Notes under the pieces: model-generated
What the model was told of the DNA's origin: nothing
The model's input: the letters and a program-made list of their open reading frames with translations, nothing else
Database searches by the model: none
In this document: positions 1 through 5,200 of the stretch, one piece after another
How the letters are laid out: every line of letters starts with the position of its first letter
Numbering within the stretch: the first letter of the stretch is position 1
Source: a virus
Length of the DNA: 23,347 bases
Direction: 5' to 3' (one strand)
Virus record (IMG/VR): IMGVR_UViG_3300033571_010102
Location: 1-23,347 of that record
Translations under genes and position numbers: made by a program

Positions 1-2
1 TG

Positions 3-158
3 ATCGTCGATCTTCAACACTATGTTGAGGTTCTAAAGAAGCATGAGGAAACTCGTGCTTCTACAGACGAACGAAATGCGTATTGGGCGCTATATAAGCT
101 AACTAAGCAAGAACCGCTACCAATTCCAAAATCTCTATCAAGGTTTGAACACGGATAA
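3..158 (+). CDS. C-terminal end of an unidentified protein (cut by window edge)
   Basis: An open frame enters from the left edge and ends at TAA 156-158, giving about 51 residues that end in SLSRFEHG. It is rich in charged residues and contains an ERNAYWALYKL segment. The start lies outside the window. The next gene begins four bases after the stop, so it belongs to the same transcription unit. I do not recognise the family. Confidence 0.6.
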   Translation: MVDLQHYVEVLKKHEETRASTDERNAYWALYKLTKQEPLPIPKSLSRFEHG

Positions 159-161
159 AAA

Positions 162-305
162 ATGTTACTAGCTGCTGCAATGCTAATTGGATTTATACCT
201 ATGCTGTTTTGGGCTATTGCTGAACTACGTCCACCAAAGAAACAATCAAGAAAGACTCGCCATGAGCAGCCAAAACAAACACCTTGGGGCGACGCAGAAA
301 GATAG
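162..305 (+). CDS. small membrane protein
   Basis: This 47-residue frame starts at ATG 162, just after the preceding stop. Residues 1-21 (MLLAAAMLIGFIPMLFWAIAE) form one hydrophobic membrane segment, followed by a basic, proline-rich tail (RPPKKQSRKTRHEQPKQ), so N-out/C-in insertion is likely. The 3' end overlaps the next gene in another frame. It is probably a phage inner-membrane micro-protein; function unknown. Confidence 0.55.
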   Translation: MLLAAAMLIGFIPMLFWAIAELRPPKKQSRKTRHEQPKQTPWGDAER

Positions 306-483
306 CGTAACCTTTTCTTATGGAACAGCTGCTGTTACAGTAGCGCGAGATAAGATTTTTAATAAGCGATATCGTACTGTGATATGTTATACAGAAAATC
401 CGTATGAAGGAATTTCTGTAGATGCTCGTATGTTAGTTGCAGCTATTCGTGAACTTTATGGAGATGAGGTTAATAATTGGTAA
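262..483 (+). CDS. hypothetical protein, 73 aa
   Basis: The ATG at 262 (MSSQNKHLG) is preferred over an upstream in-frame ATG at 187, which would bury the start deep in the membrane-protein gene. AAGAAAGA lies upstream as a possible ribosome-binding site. The product is a small soluble protein with alternating strand-like segments (SVTFSYGTAAVTVARD, YRTVICYTENPYEG) and a helical end. Its stop overlaps the TTG start of the following HNH gene, implying translational coupling. No family recognised. Confidence 0.6.
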   Translation: MSSQNKHLGATQKDSVTFSYGTAAVTVARDKIFNKRYRTVICYTENPYEGISVDARMLVAAIRELYGDEVNNW

Positions 484-974
484 AAATTCCTACAAACCCA
501 GAGAAACTAGGCCATGCCAATATGGCATTCCATCAAAAAATATGGGCCAGACAAAGGTTATTTGATAACCAAAAAACTGAGCTGCCTAAAGCACAAAGAC
601 AAAAAAGAGACGATGACCTAATAGCTGAATGGCTATCAAAAAATGAAGTGTGTAAACTAGATAAACACGGATTTAAACTAAACTCTGAAACCGTAAGTAA
701 GAGGCAAGCAAACGCATTTTACAAAACTGCAGAGTGGAAAACTTTAAGAGCAGAATTAAAGAAGTCTGCAGGCCCTATTTGCGTAATGTGCAGTAGAGAC
801 TTTAAAAAATATGGATTAACAAAAAATGCAGACCACATAAAACCTTTGATGTATGCTTGGGATTTAAGACTAGATCCTGAAAATATTCAGATTATCTGTA
901 GTGAGTGCAACAAAGCAAAAGGCAGTTACAATCTAGAATCGTTAGAATCTATGAAAGCTATACAGAGTAAATAA
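477..974 (+). CDS. HNH endonuclease, likely homing type
   Basis: The 165-residue product has a C-terminal HNH zinc finger: C102-x2-C105, then the catalytic ADHIKP around residues 117-122, then NIQIICSECNKAKG with the second C-x2-C near 140-143. The N-terminal half is basic and lysine-rich, as in DNA-binding regions of phage homing endonucleases. The likely start is TTG 477, overlapping the upstream stop; an internal ATG near 522 is an alternative. The base composition is A-rich compared with neighbours, fitting a mobile gene. It would cut DNA near its insertion site; the target is not visible. Confidence 0.8.
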   Translation: MVKIPTNPEKLGHANMAFHQKIWARQRLFDNQKTELPKAQRQKRDDDLIAEWLSKNEVCKLDKHGFKLNSETVSKRQANAFYKTAEWKTLRAELKKSAGPICVMCSRDFKKYGLTKNADHIKPLMYAWDLRLDPENIQIICSECNKAKGSYNLESLESMKAIQSK

Positions 975-1481
975 ATGGTAAAACTACTTGTAGTAGGTCA
1001 TGGGAGACATGGCAAAGATACAGTGTGTGAAATTCTCTCACAACACTATCATCTAACTTTTCAGTCTAGCAGCATGTTTTGCGCTCAGCAATTTATATAC
1101 GATAGAATGAATGCAGATCTAGGCTATAACTATTCTACATTCGAAGAATGTTATGCGGATAGGCACAACAATCGTGAGATCTGGTATAATATGATTAGAG
1201 ATTACAATAAGCCTGATCCTACTAGGCTTGGTAGAGAAATTTTTGAAAGCTATGATATTTACTGCGGATTGCGAAATAAAGCAGAGTTTCATGCGCTAAA
1301 AAATTCTAGCTCGTATGACTACGCTATTTGGGTTGATCGTAGCGATCACCTGCCTCCAGAAGATAAAAACTCTAATACGATTGAGCCTTGGATGTGTGAT
1401 TTTGTGCTAGACAATAATGGTTCATTAGACGATCTTAAATTTAACGTAGATCTACTGATGGACCGTATTCTAAGTCACTGA
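975..1481 (+). CDS. phage deoxynucleoside monophosphate kinase-like P-loop protein
   Basis: This 168-residue protein opens with strand LLVVGHGRHGKDT, a Walker A loop of the GxxxxGKD(T/S) type (residues 8-16), and has an adenylate-kinase-like layout. The segment ECYADRHNNREIWYNMIRDYN and the later LGREIF segment resemble large-phage dNMP kinase proteins. The expected role is phosphorylation of dNMPs to feed phage DNA synthesis in the cytoplasm. Its ATG directly follows the stop of the HNH gene. Substrate specificity cannot be read from sequence, and an ordinary NMP kinase is the alternative. Confidence 0.7.
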   Translation: MVKLLVVGHGRHGKDTVCEILSQHYHLTFQSSSMFCAQQFIYDRMNADLGYNYSTFEECYADRHNNREIWYNMIRDYNKPDPTRLGREIFESYDIYCGLRNKAEFHALKNSSSYDYAIWVDRSDHLPPEDKNSNTIEPWMCDFVLDNNGSLDDLKFNVDLLMDRILSH

Positions 1482-1485
1482 GTAG

Positions 1486-1514
1486 TTGCTCAACGCTGTT
1501 TATAGTGTTATATT
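1486..1514 (+). promoter_or_regulatory. promoter TTGCTC-17-TATATT
   Basis: The -35 TTGCTC (1486-1491) and -10 TATATT (1509-1514) are separated by 17 bp, directly after the kinase stop and upstream of the gene at 1540. It matches the promoter form repeated elsewhere in this window. Confidence 0.6.
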
Positions 1515-1539
1515 TAATTATAGAAAGCGGGAGATAGCA

Positions 1540-1725
1540 ATGTCAGATAATCATGCCTTTAACTATATTAAAGAAATGTTACATGCCTATGTAGATCAGG
1601 CTACAAACAAAGCTGATGCTCTACACGATATTTCCCACATTTCATTCGTTCTTCACCATGAATATGAGAAAGAGGCAGAAGTTGAAGCAGCAAATAATCA
1701 ATTCCTTGCAGAATGGTATTGTTAA
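1540..1725 (+). CDS. hypothetical protein, 61 aa
   Basis: ATG 1540 follows GGGAGA (a ribosome-binding site) at a good distance; an upstream in-frame ATG at 1486 overlaps the promoter and is rejected. The protein (MSDNHAFNYIKEMLHAYVDQATNKADALHDISHISFVLHHEYEKEAE...) looks wholly alpha-helical and acidic, ending in LAEWYC. No family recognised. The next gene starts within it in another frame. Confidence 0.6.
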   Translation: MSDNHAFNYIKEMLHAYVDQATNKADALHDISHISFVLHHEYEKEAEVEAANNQFLAEWYC

Positions 1726-1918
1726 CATTAAGTTTCGTAAAAAAGATGGTAGCATTCGTGATATGAAAGCTACCCTCGTTTCAGATCTGATTGGGATTAA
1801 CACGTTTAGTATCTCTAAAGGTCCAGAGCATGTCCAAAGCGTATGGGATGTAGAAAAGGGCGAGTGGCGTTCATTTAGATGGGACTCGCTTATCGAACAT
1901 TCCAAAGAGGCAATGTAG
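1658..1918 (+). CDS. DUF2693-like SH3-barrel phage protein
   Basis: The core VNIKFRKKDGSIRDMKATL...VWDVEKGEWRSFRWDSL matches the small beta-barrel DUF2693-type proteins common in large phages: a KKDGS hairpin, then the VWDVEKG-WRSFRWD signature near the C-terminus. Function unknown. The start is uncertain. ATG 1658 or 1664 gives about 85 residues, the usual family length, but neither has a strong ribosome-binding site, and both overlap the preceding gene by about 65 bases. Confidence 0.7.
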   Translation: MNMRKRQKLKQQIINSLQNGIVNIKFRKKDGSIRDMKATLVSDLIGINTFSISKGPEHVQSVWDVEKGEWRSFRWDSLIEHSKEAM

Positions 1919-1938
1919 AAATTAAAATAATTTTTTAC

Positions 1939-1967
1939 TTGCCTACTTGCTGAGTTTAAGTTATATT
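1939..1967 (+). promoter_or_regulatory. promoter of the RNA region, TTGCCT-17-TATATT
   Basis: TTGCCT (1939-1944) and TATATT (1962-1967) with 17 bp spacing. The spacer (ACTTGCTGAGTTTAAGT) is close to that of the promoter at 8892-8920 (ACTTACTGTTTTTAAGT). Initiation would fall near 1975, just before the first structured RNA. Confidence 0.65.
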
Positions 1968-1980
1968 GTTTATATAAAGA

Positions 1981-2079
1981 AATCTTGGGTGATCTGTAAG
2001 CTAACGGCTACACAGCTAAGCTGATTACTAAGATGCCTTGTTGTCAAGGCTACGCAGGTGTAAATCCTGCCCCAAGATT
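1981..2079 (+). ncRNA. structured RNA with tRNA-like T-arm (closed by 9-bp stem)
   Basis: The ends pair perfectly over 9 bp (AATCTTGGG 1981-1989 with CCCAAGATT 2071-2079). Inside are a hairpin GCCTT/AAGGC with a 6-nt loop (2035-2050) and a T-arm-like hairpin GCAGG-TGTAAAT-CCTGC (2054-2070) that abuts the closing stem as in tRNA. It is laid out like a class II tRNA, but no 7-nt loop with a sensible anticodon can be drawn. I regard it as a tRNA-like non-coding RNA or a decayed tRNA. It is the first RNA after the promoter at 1939. Confidence 0.5.
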
Positions 2080-2085
2080 GTTAAT

Positions 2086-2241
2086 AATTAGCACTACCTA
2101 TCCGGGGGTTATAGCCGGGATACTAACTATCCTGATTGTTCTATAGGCGATAGTAAGAGATCGTAGAGTTCGTATCGAACATACACTTTACACCTAAAAG
2201 TACCTGCCTTCGCGGAGCAGCGTAAATTAGGAGTGCTAGTT
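2086..2241 (+). ncRNA. structured RNA of about 155 nt, ends paired
   Basis: TAGCACT (2089-2095) pairs with AGTGCTA (2232-2238), continued by CCTA/TAGG with one bulge and by A-T pairs outside. Internal hairpins include GGATA-CTAAC-TATCC, CTAT-AGGCG-ATAG, GTTCG-TAT-CGAAC and CTGC-CTTCGCGGA-GCAG. No open reading frame with a ribosome-binding site lies inside. No known RNA family recognised. The following 2242-2454 holds only a further weak closed hairpin (GACACA 2300-2305 with TGTGTC 2343-2348). Confidence 0.45.
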
Positions 2242-2454
2242 TTTAACTATACGGAAGATCCTGTTTTTGCGAGCCCTTTGTATTAGTATGTGATAGGCGG
2301 ACACATGGCGGGAAGGCGATACAAGCGAGAAGGCGGGGGCTGTGTGTCGAAATTAATTTTATGATATACTGTTTTTTGTCTATGACACGGGGATAGGCTT
2401 TATGCCATTCGGCGGTATATCTTCAAATTCATTAATTAACTAGGGAGTAGTAAT

Positions 2455-2526
2455 ATGCACATTATGCGTTGTGAGAAGTTTTATATTTCTATGATCCGAC
2501 CTGCTGAGGGTTCTGGAAACGTGTAG
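2455..2526 (+). CDS. possible 23-aa micro-protein
   Basis: ATG 2455 is preceded by AGGGAG at suitable spacing; the peptide is MHIMRCEKFYISMIRPAEGSGNV. The stop codon touches the first of two hairpins that lead into the terminator at 2553. It is the only translatable frame with a credible ribosome-binding site between 1919 and 2597, but it could be a chance frame or a leader peptide. Confidence 0.35.
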   Translation: MHIMRCEKFYISMIRPAEGSGNV

Positions 2527-2542
2527 TGTTGTGTGCAACACT
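2525..2542 (+). other. hairpin preceding terminator
   Basis: AGTGTTG (2525-2531) and CAACACT (2536-2542) form a 7-bp stem with a TGTG loop. It overlaps the stop codon of the micro-protein and lies ten bases upstream of the terminator stem. It may act in transcript end protection or as a leader structure. Confidence 0.4.
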
Positions 2543-2552
2543 CTCTAGTTTC

Positions 2553-2591
2553 AAGGCCTCTAAGCATCGCTTAGGGGCCTTTTCTATTTCT
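2553..2591 (+). terminator. intrinsic terminator upstream of the tRNA array
   Basis: AAGGCCTCTAAG (2553-2564) pairs with CTTAGGGGCCTT (2570-2581) around the loop CATCG, followed by a T-rich run (TTCTATTTCTT). tRNA-Cys begins only six bases later with no clear promoter between, so termination may be partial or controlled. Confidence 0.75.
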
Positions 2592-2596
2592 TAATC

Positions 2597-2678
2597 GGTG
2601 AGTGGCCCGGACGGTAAGGGGTCGGATTGCAAATCCGAAGCACGAAAGTAGTCAGTTCGATTCTGACACTCACCTCCA
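2597..2678 (+). tRNA. tRNA-Cys (GCA)
   Basis: Acceptor GGTGAGT/ACTCACC, anticodon arm TCGGA-TTGCAAA-TCCGA (GCA), T-arm GTCAG-TTCGATT-CTGAC, discriminator U73 as expected for Cys, encoded CCA. The variable loop is unusually long, about 12 nt. Confidence 0.92.
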
Positions 2679-2685
2679 ATACAAT

Positions 2686-2757
2686 GGTGACACCGCACGG
2701 TGCGGACTTGGGTCTCATAAGCCCGAAGAGATAGTTCGAGTCTATCTGGCACCACCA
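2686..2757 (+). tRNA. tRNA-Met (CAT), elongator or Ile2 type
   Basis: Acceptor GGTGACA/TGGCACC with one mismatch, anticodon arm TGGGT-CTCATAA-GCCCG (CAT), T-arm GATAG-TTCGAGT-CTATC, encoded CCA. The D arm is very compact (CCGC-ACGGT-GCGG). CAT could also be the lysidine-modified Ile tRNA; sequence alone does not decide. Confidence 0.88.
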
Positions 2758-2763
2758 AATAAT

Positions 2764-2839
2764 GGGCCGTTAGCTGAGTTGGTTTTAGCACGTGACTTTT
2801 AATCATGGGACATAGGTTCGAATCCTATACGGCTCACCA
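2764..2839 (+). tRNA. tRNA-Lys (TTT)
   Basis: Acceptor GGGCCGT/ACGGCTC, D arm TAGCTGAGTTGGTT-type, anticodon arm CGTGA-CTTTTAA-TCATG, T-arm ATAGG-TTCGAAT-CCTAT, encoded CCA. Confidence 0.95.
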
Positions 2840-2849
2840 TTATTTTGAT

Positions 2850-2936
2850 GATACACTGCCAAGACGTTGGGTATGATACGTGGACAGGCTGATAACCTGT
2901 GCTACTATGGTTTGAGTCCATAAACCACGGTGTATC
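2850..2936 (+). ncRNA. tRNA-like RNA carrying an Ile-type (GAT) anticodon arm
   Basis: The ends pair (GATACAC 2850-2856 with GTGTATC 2930-2936). A hairpin CCAA-GACG-TTGG follows the 5' strand. An inner 5-bp stem CGTGG/CCACG (2879-2883/2925-2929), stacked directly on the outer stem, encloses a perfect anticodon arm ACAGG-CTGATAA-CCTGT, a 5-nt variable region and a T-arm TATGG-TTTGAGT-CCATA. It is a D-arm-less tRNA-like module on an extra stem. This is the plan described for bacterial Y RNAs of the YrlA type, but it could also be an aberrant tRNA-Ile. Confidence 0.55.
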
Positions 2937-2959
2937 TTCTAAGTAATAATTATTTTAAC

Positions 2960-3111
2960 GTGTGTAGTGGCTGTGGTCAGTTTCTATCTAGAAGATGACG
3001 AACATCCTTAAATCGACTCTCGTCGCAGCCGGGTTTGGCCACCCAATTGCAAGATACGTCAGCAGTGAGAACCAGTAATTCTAGAACCTTACTGGAGTTT
3101 ATGCTACACAC
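2960..3111 (+). ncRNA. multi-hairpin structured RNA, about 152 nt
   Basis: The ends pair over 8 bp (GTGTGTAG 2960-2967 with CTACACAC 3104-3111). Inside, GGCTG pairs with CAGCC to enclose TTCT-ATCT-AGAA and CGAC-TCTC-GTCG hairpins. A GGG...CCC hairpin and a 7-bp hairpin CCAGTAA/TTACTGG follow. No credible coding frame. It lies between tRNA-like RNA 2850 and tRNA-Phe. No family recognised. Confidence 0.5.
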
Positions 3112-3122
3112 TTTAAAGTAAT

Positions 3123-3198
3123 GTACTTGTAGCTCAGTTGGTAGAGCAGCGGATTGAAAATCCGCGTGTCAGGAGTTCAATTCTCTTCAAGTACACCA
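3123..3198 (+). tRNA. tRNA-Phe (GAA)
   Basis: Acceptor GTACTTG/CAAGTAC, D arm GCTCAGTTGGTAGAGC, anticodon arm GCGGA-TTGAAAA-TCCGC, T-arm AGGAG-TTCAATT-CTCTT, encoded CCA. Confidence 0.96.
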
Positions 3199-3203
3199 AT
3201 TAC

Positions 3204-3308
3204 GGGACAGTAGCTCAGGTAGATTAGCCGTCTATTAGCTGGTCTGAGTAGAGCGGGAGTGTTGGCTAACACTTCGCGTCGTTGGTTCAATTCCAACCTG
3301 TTCCACCA
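3204..3308 (+). tRNA. tRNA-Ala (probable GGC) with expanded D loop and anticodon arm
   Basis: Acceptor GGGACAG/CTGTTCC has the G3-U70 wobble that defines alanine tRNAs, A73 and an encoded CCA. The T-arm (GTTGG-TTCAATT-CCAAC) and D stem (GCTC/GAGC) are canonical, but the D loop is about 34 nt. The anticodon arm is 20 nt, best drawn as GGAGTG/CACTTC with an 8-nt loop TTGGCTAA. The anticodon is GGC if U33 is the second T. It could be a functional odd tRNA-Ala, one with quadruplet potential, or one needing processing. Confidence 0.7.
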
Positions 3309-3317
3309 ATATTACGT

Positions 3318-3346
3318 TTGCTGCCTTGCTTAAAACAAGCTATTAT
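3318..3346 (+). promoter_or_regulatory. promoter TTGCTG-17-TATTAT
   Basis: TTGCTG (3318-3323), 17-bp spacer, TATTAT (3341-3346), directly downstream of tRNA-Ala and upstream of the gene at 3370. Confidence 0.55.
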
Positions 3347-3369
3347 GTATTAAGAGAAAAGGAAAATTT

Positions 3370-3630
3370 ATGTATCATCTTTTTGCAATACATAAGCTAA
3401 GCGATGTTTGGGATGAAATTCCTTATGAAAAGCGTGAGTGGTGGGTGTTAACTTACTCAAATGCTAGTAAACAAGCTGTGCTAGACTGGCATAGCACTCA
3501 CAAGCTAAACTTCGTCTATAAAATTGTTAACAGTGATAGAACGCTAAAAGATATATTCTATCCTAGGCAAGAGATTAAAAAATCAACACAAACAGCTTTA
3601 ATGTTAAGAGCTGTAAACTATACACCATAA
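3370..3630 (+). CDS. hypothetical protein, 86 aa
   Basis: ATG 3370 follows AAAAGGA. The protein (MYHLFAIHKLSDVWDEIPYEKREWWVLTYSNASKQAVLDWH...) is aromatic-rich with a basic C-terminal half. It sits between tRNA genes under its own promoter, and tRNA-Ile begins three bases after the stop, so protein and tRNA are probably cotranscribed. No family recognised. Confidence 0.65.
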   Translation: MYHLFAIHKLSDVWDEIPYEKREWWVLTYSNASKQAVLDWHSTHKLNFVYKIVNSDRTLKDIFYPRQEIKKSTQTALMLRAVNYTP

Positions 3631-3633
3631 TAT

Positions 3634-3709
3634 TGTCGCATACTTCAGTTGGTAGAAGGCTGAGCTGATAACTCAGATGTCACTGGTTCGATCCCAGTTG
3701 CGACAACCA
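3634..3709 (+). tRNA. tRNA-Ile (GAT)
   Basis: Acceptor TGTCGCA/TGCGACA, anticodon arm CTGAG-CTGATAA-CTCAG, T-arm ACTGG-TTCGATC-CCAGT, A73, encoded CCA. Confidence 0.95.
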
Positions 3710-3715
3710 AAATTC

Positions 3716-3799
3716 GGGAGTGCCGCCTCAAGGTGAGGCAGCGGACTGTAACTCCGTCGAGGAAACTCATGTTGGGTTCGATTCCCTTCACTCCCACCA
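3716..3799 (+). tRNA. tRNA-Tyr (GTA)
   Basis: Class II tRNA: acceptor GGGAGTG/CACTCCC, anticodon loop CTGTAAC (GTA) on stem GCGGA/TCCGT, long variable arm (CGAGGAAACTCATG), T-loop TTCGATT, encoded CCA. Confidence 0.93.
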
Positions 3800-3807
3800 A
3801 ATATCAT

Positions 3808-3884
3808 GTCCCCATAGATTACGTTGGCTAGATCATCGCCCTTTCAAGGCGAAGAAGCGGGATCGACACCCGCTGGGGATACCA
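3808..3884 (+). tRNA. tRNA-Glu (TTC)
   Basis: Acceptor GTCCCCA/TGGGGAT, anticodon arm TCGCC-CTTTCAA-GGCGA, T-arm GCGGG-ATCGACA-CCCGC, encoded CCA. Confidence 0.93.
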
Positions 3885-3900
3885 ATTCAAGGAAATGCCT

Positions 3901-4107
3901 ATGCCTAAATCACCTGTTTATGGTAGAGGTCGCAACCGCAATCATCGTCCTCCAAAGAGTCCTATTCACGCCTCTGCAGCAAACATTAATATGCGCGGTA
4001 AAAAAAGTAAATCCGATCACTGCTGGTGCTGTGTATGCATTGACATGCGTGAAAAAATAACTCATAGCATACACACAAAGGAAATGAAAAATGAAACAAG
4101 ATCGTAA
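3901..4107 (+). CDS. small basic protein with C-terminal Cys cluster, 68 aa
   Basis: ATG 3901 is preferred to ATG 3895 because AAGGAA (3889-3894) is the right distance from it. The N-terminal part is strongly basic and proline-rich (MPKSPVYGRGRNRNHRPPKSP), followed by DHCWCCVCIDMRE with four clustered cysteines that could bind zinc. A nucleic-acid-binding role is plausible but unproven. The end overlaps the start of the HAD gene by 17 bases. Confidence 0.55.
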   Translation: MPKSPVYGRGRNRNHRPPKSPIHASAANINMRGKKSKSDHCWCCVCIDMREKITHSIHTKEMKNETRS

Positions 4108-4651
4108 ATATCCGATGTCTTTAGACGTTGAACAAGATCGTAAATATCTGGTGTTTTTAGACATTGACGGAGTTTTTACTAGCTCGCGTGTTCACCTTGC
4201 TCACAATGCTGTTTACAATATGTGGCAGAGATTTGATCCTGTTGCAGTAGACTTCATGAATAAGATCCATGATCGTTATCCCGTTGAATTCGTGCTAATT
4301 TCAACTTGGAAAAATGATCTACGCAACGACGATAATACTGTTGAACACTGGATTCGTGCAGCTTTTGCTAACTCCGGCTTTCGCGGTGACTTTGCGAGGA
4401 TGTGGAAAACTGATCCAGACAATCTGTGGGCTGCTAGGGCAAAACCTTATGATCGTTCTCACGAAATACGTGAGTATCTTGAAACCTATGGCCAAGACAT
4501 TGTAGACTATATAATCTTTGATGATAACGACTACGGTTTTGAGCAGGTTCTAGGTAAAAAGCGCTGGGTTCGTACTGACCCTCAAAACGGGTTGCTATTC
4601 AAACATATGCTAAATGCCCAATCAATAATGGGGATGTGGAATAAAAAATAA
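4091..4651 (+). CDS. HAD-superfamily protein resembling Swiss-army-knife RNA-repair HAD domains
   Basis: HAD motif I is FLDIDGVF (Asp24 and Asp26), motif II is LISTWKND, and motif IV is IIFDDNDYGF. The RSHEIREYL segment and the RTDPQNGLLF end fit the HAD_SAK type of small phosphatase domain known from RNA-repair proteins and large phages. The expected activity is metal-dependent hydrolysis of a phosphate monoester, possibly at an RNA end. The N-terminus shows a tandem repeat (QDRKY...LDVE / QDRKY...LDID) from a 36-bp duplication. It lies between tRNA-Glu and tRNA-Arg; an RNA-repair role is inferred from domain type and context. Confidence 0.7.
   Translation: MKQDRKYPMSLDVEQDRKYLVFLDIDGVFTSSRVHLAHNAVYNMWQRFDPVAVDFMNKIHDRYPVEFVLISTWKNDLRNDDNTVEHWIRAAFANSGFRGDFARMWKTDPDNLWAARAKPYDRSHEIREYLETYGQDIVDYIIFDDNDYGFEQVLGKKRWVRTDPQNGLLFKHMLNAQSIMGMWNKK
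4095..4166 (+). repeat. 36-bp tandem duplication at the HAD gene start
   Basis: Copy 1 (4095-4130) and copy 2 (4131-4166) share AACAAGATCGTAAATAT and TTTAGAC blocks with a few substitutions, mostly transitions. The second copy encodes the catalytic FLDIDG strand; the first encodes a non-catalytic imitation (MSLDVE). Confidence 0.85.
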
Positions 4652-4652
4652 T

Positions 4653-4729
4653 GCTTCTGTAGCTCAATGGATTAGAGCAACACGCTACGAACGTGTAGGC
4701 TAGGGGTTCGAGTCCCTTCAGAAGCTCCA
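4653..4729 (+). tRNA. tRNA-Arg (ACG)
   Basis: Acceptor GCTTCTG/CAGAAGC, D arm GCTCAATGGATTAGAGC, anticodon arm ACACG-CTACGAA-CGTGT, T-arm AGGGG-TTCGAGT-CCCTT, encoded CCA. It starts immediately after the HAD stop codon. Confidence 0.95.
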
Positions 4730-4736
4730 AAAAATA

Positions 4737-4817
4737 TCTAGGTTATTCGAGACAAGGTGGGGACCGCCCCATGGATTTTTGACGGGAGTAGCTACCCATA
4801 ATCATATAATTCCTAGA
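4737..4817 (+). ncRNA. small structured RNA, ends paired
   Basis: TCTAGG (4737-4742) pairs with CCTAGA (4812-4817), extended by TTAT/ATAA across a two-base bulge. Inside are TGGGG-ACCG-CCCCA and GGG-AGTAGCTA-CCC hairpins. It has no T-loop or anticodon arm. It fills the whole spacer between tRNA-Arg and the next gene. Confidence 0.45.
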
Positions 4818-4855
4818 CGATAATCTGGAGGCGCTATTCAAAAAAGGATATAACC

Positions 4856-5200
4856 ATGCTAGATAAAGCATACGATTTGACTATTAAAGCAGCATTAGGC
4901 CAGCCTCTTACTGATGATGAAAATCAGTATTTGAGCAATCGTAATGCTAAGTACGAGATTGTACGTTATGTGTACATTGAAAAAATGCGACATGACGGAG
5001 TAGACCTGCAAAACTTCCACCTTACTCCTGGTGACTCATTCATGGAAACTCCTATCATTGATATTGTGAATGGATTACTTGAAGTGAACAAAGCTATCAA
5101 AAACGGCGACTATGATGTTGTCGACTTTGGTGATTCGTCATTAGTTAAATCTAATCCGCCACACACTGGTAAAGAAAAAACAACGCTGGATAAGGTGTAA
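4856..5200 (+). CDS. hypothetical protein, 114 aa, 3' end overlapping tRNA-His
   Basis: ATG 4856 follows AAAAAAGGA. The protein begins MLDKAYDLTIKAALGQPLTDDENQYLSNRN and is mainly helical and acidic. No family recognised. Its last five codons and stop lie inside the tRNA-His gene (5185-5259), so RNase P cleavage at the tRNA 5' end would remove the mRNA stop codon. Either tRNA maturation and translation of this gene compete, or the annotated end reflects recent fusion of two genes. Confidence 0.6.
   Translation: MLDKAYDLTIKAALGQPLTDDENQYLSNRNAKYEIVRYVYIEKMRHDGVDLQNFHLTPGDSFMETPIIDIVNGLLEVNKAIKNGDYDVVDFGDSSLVKSNPPHTGKEKTTLDKV

Noticed and set aside
1981-2079. Functional class II tRNA (Leu or Ser)
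   Set aside because: T-arm and variable arm fit, but no 5-bp stem with a 7-nt loop gives a Leu or Ser anticodon, and the closing stem is 9 bp.
2591-2806. Open frames on both strands across the tRNA genes (also 3720-3908 and 7922-8236)
   Set aside because: They lie within tRNA or structured RNA genes and have no ribosome-binding site; chance frames.
2086-3111. Known large phage ncRNAs such as GOLLD or ROOL
   Set aside because: These also sit near phage tRNAs but are several hundred nucleotides long; the RNAs here are 65-155 nt and bounded by tRNAs or other closed structures.
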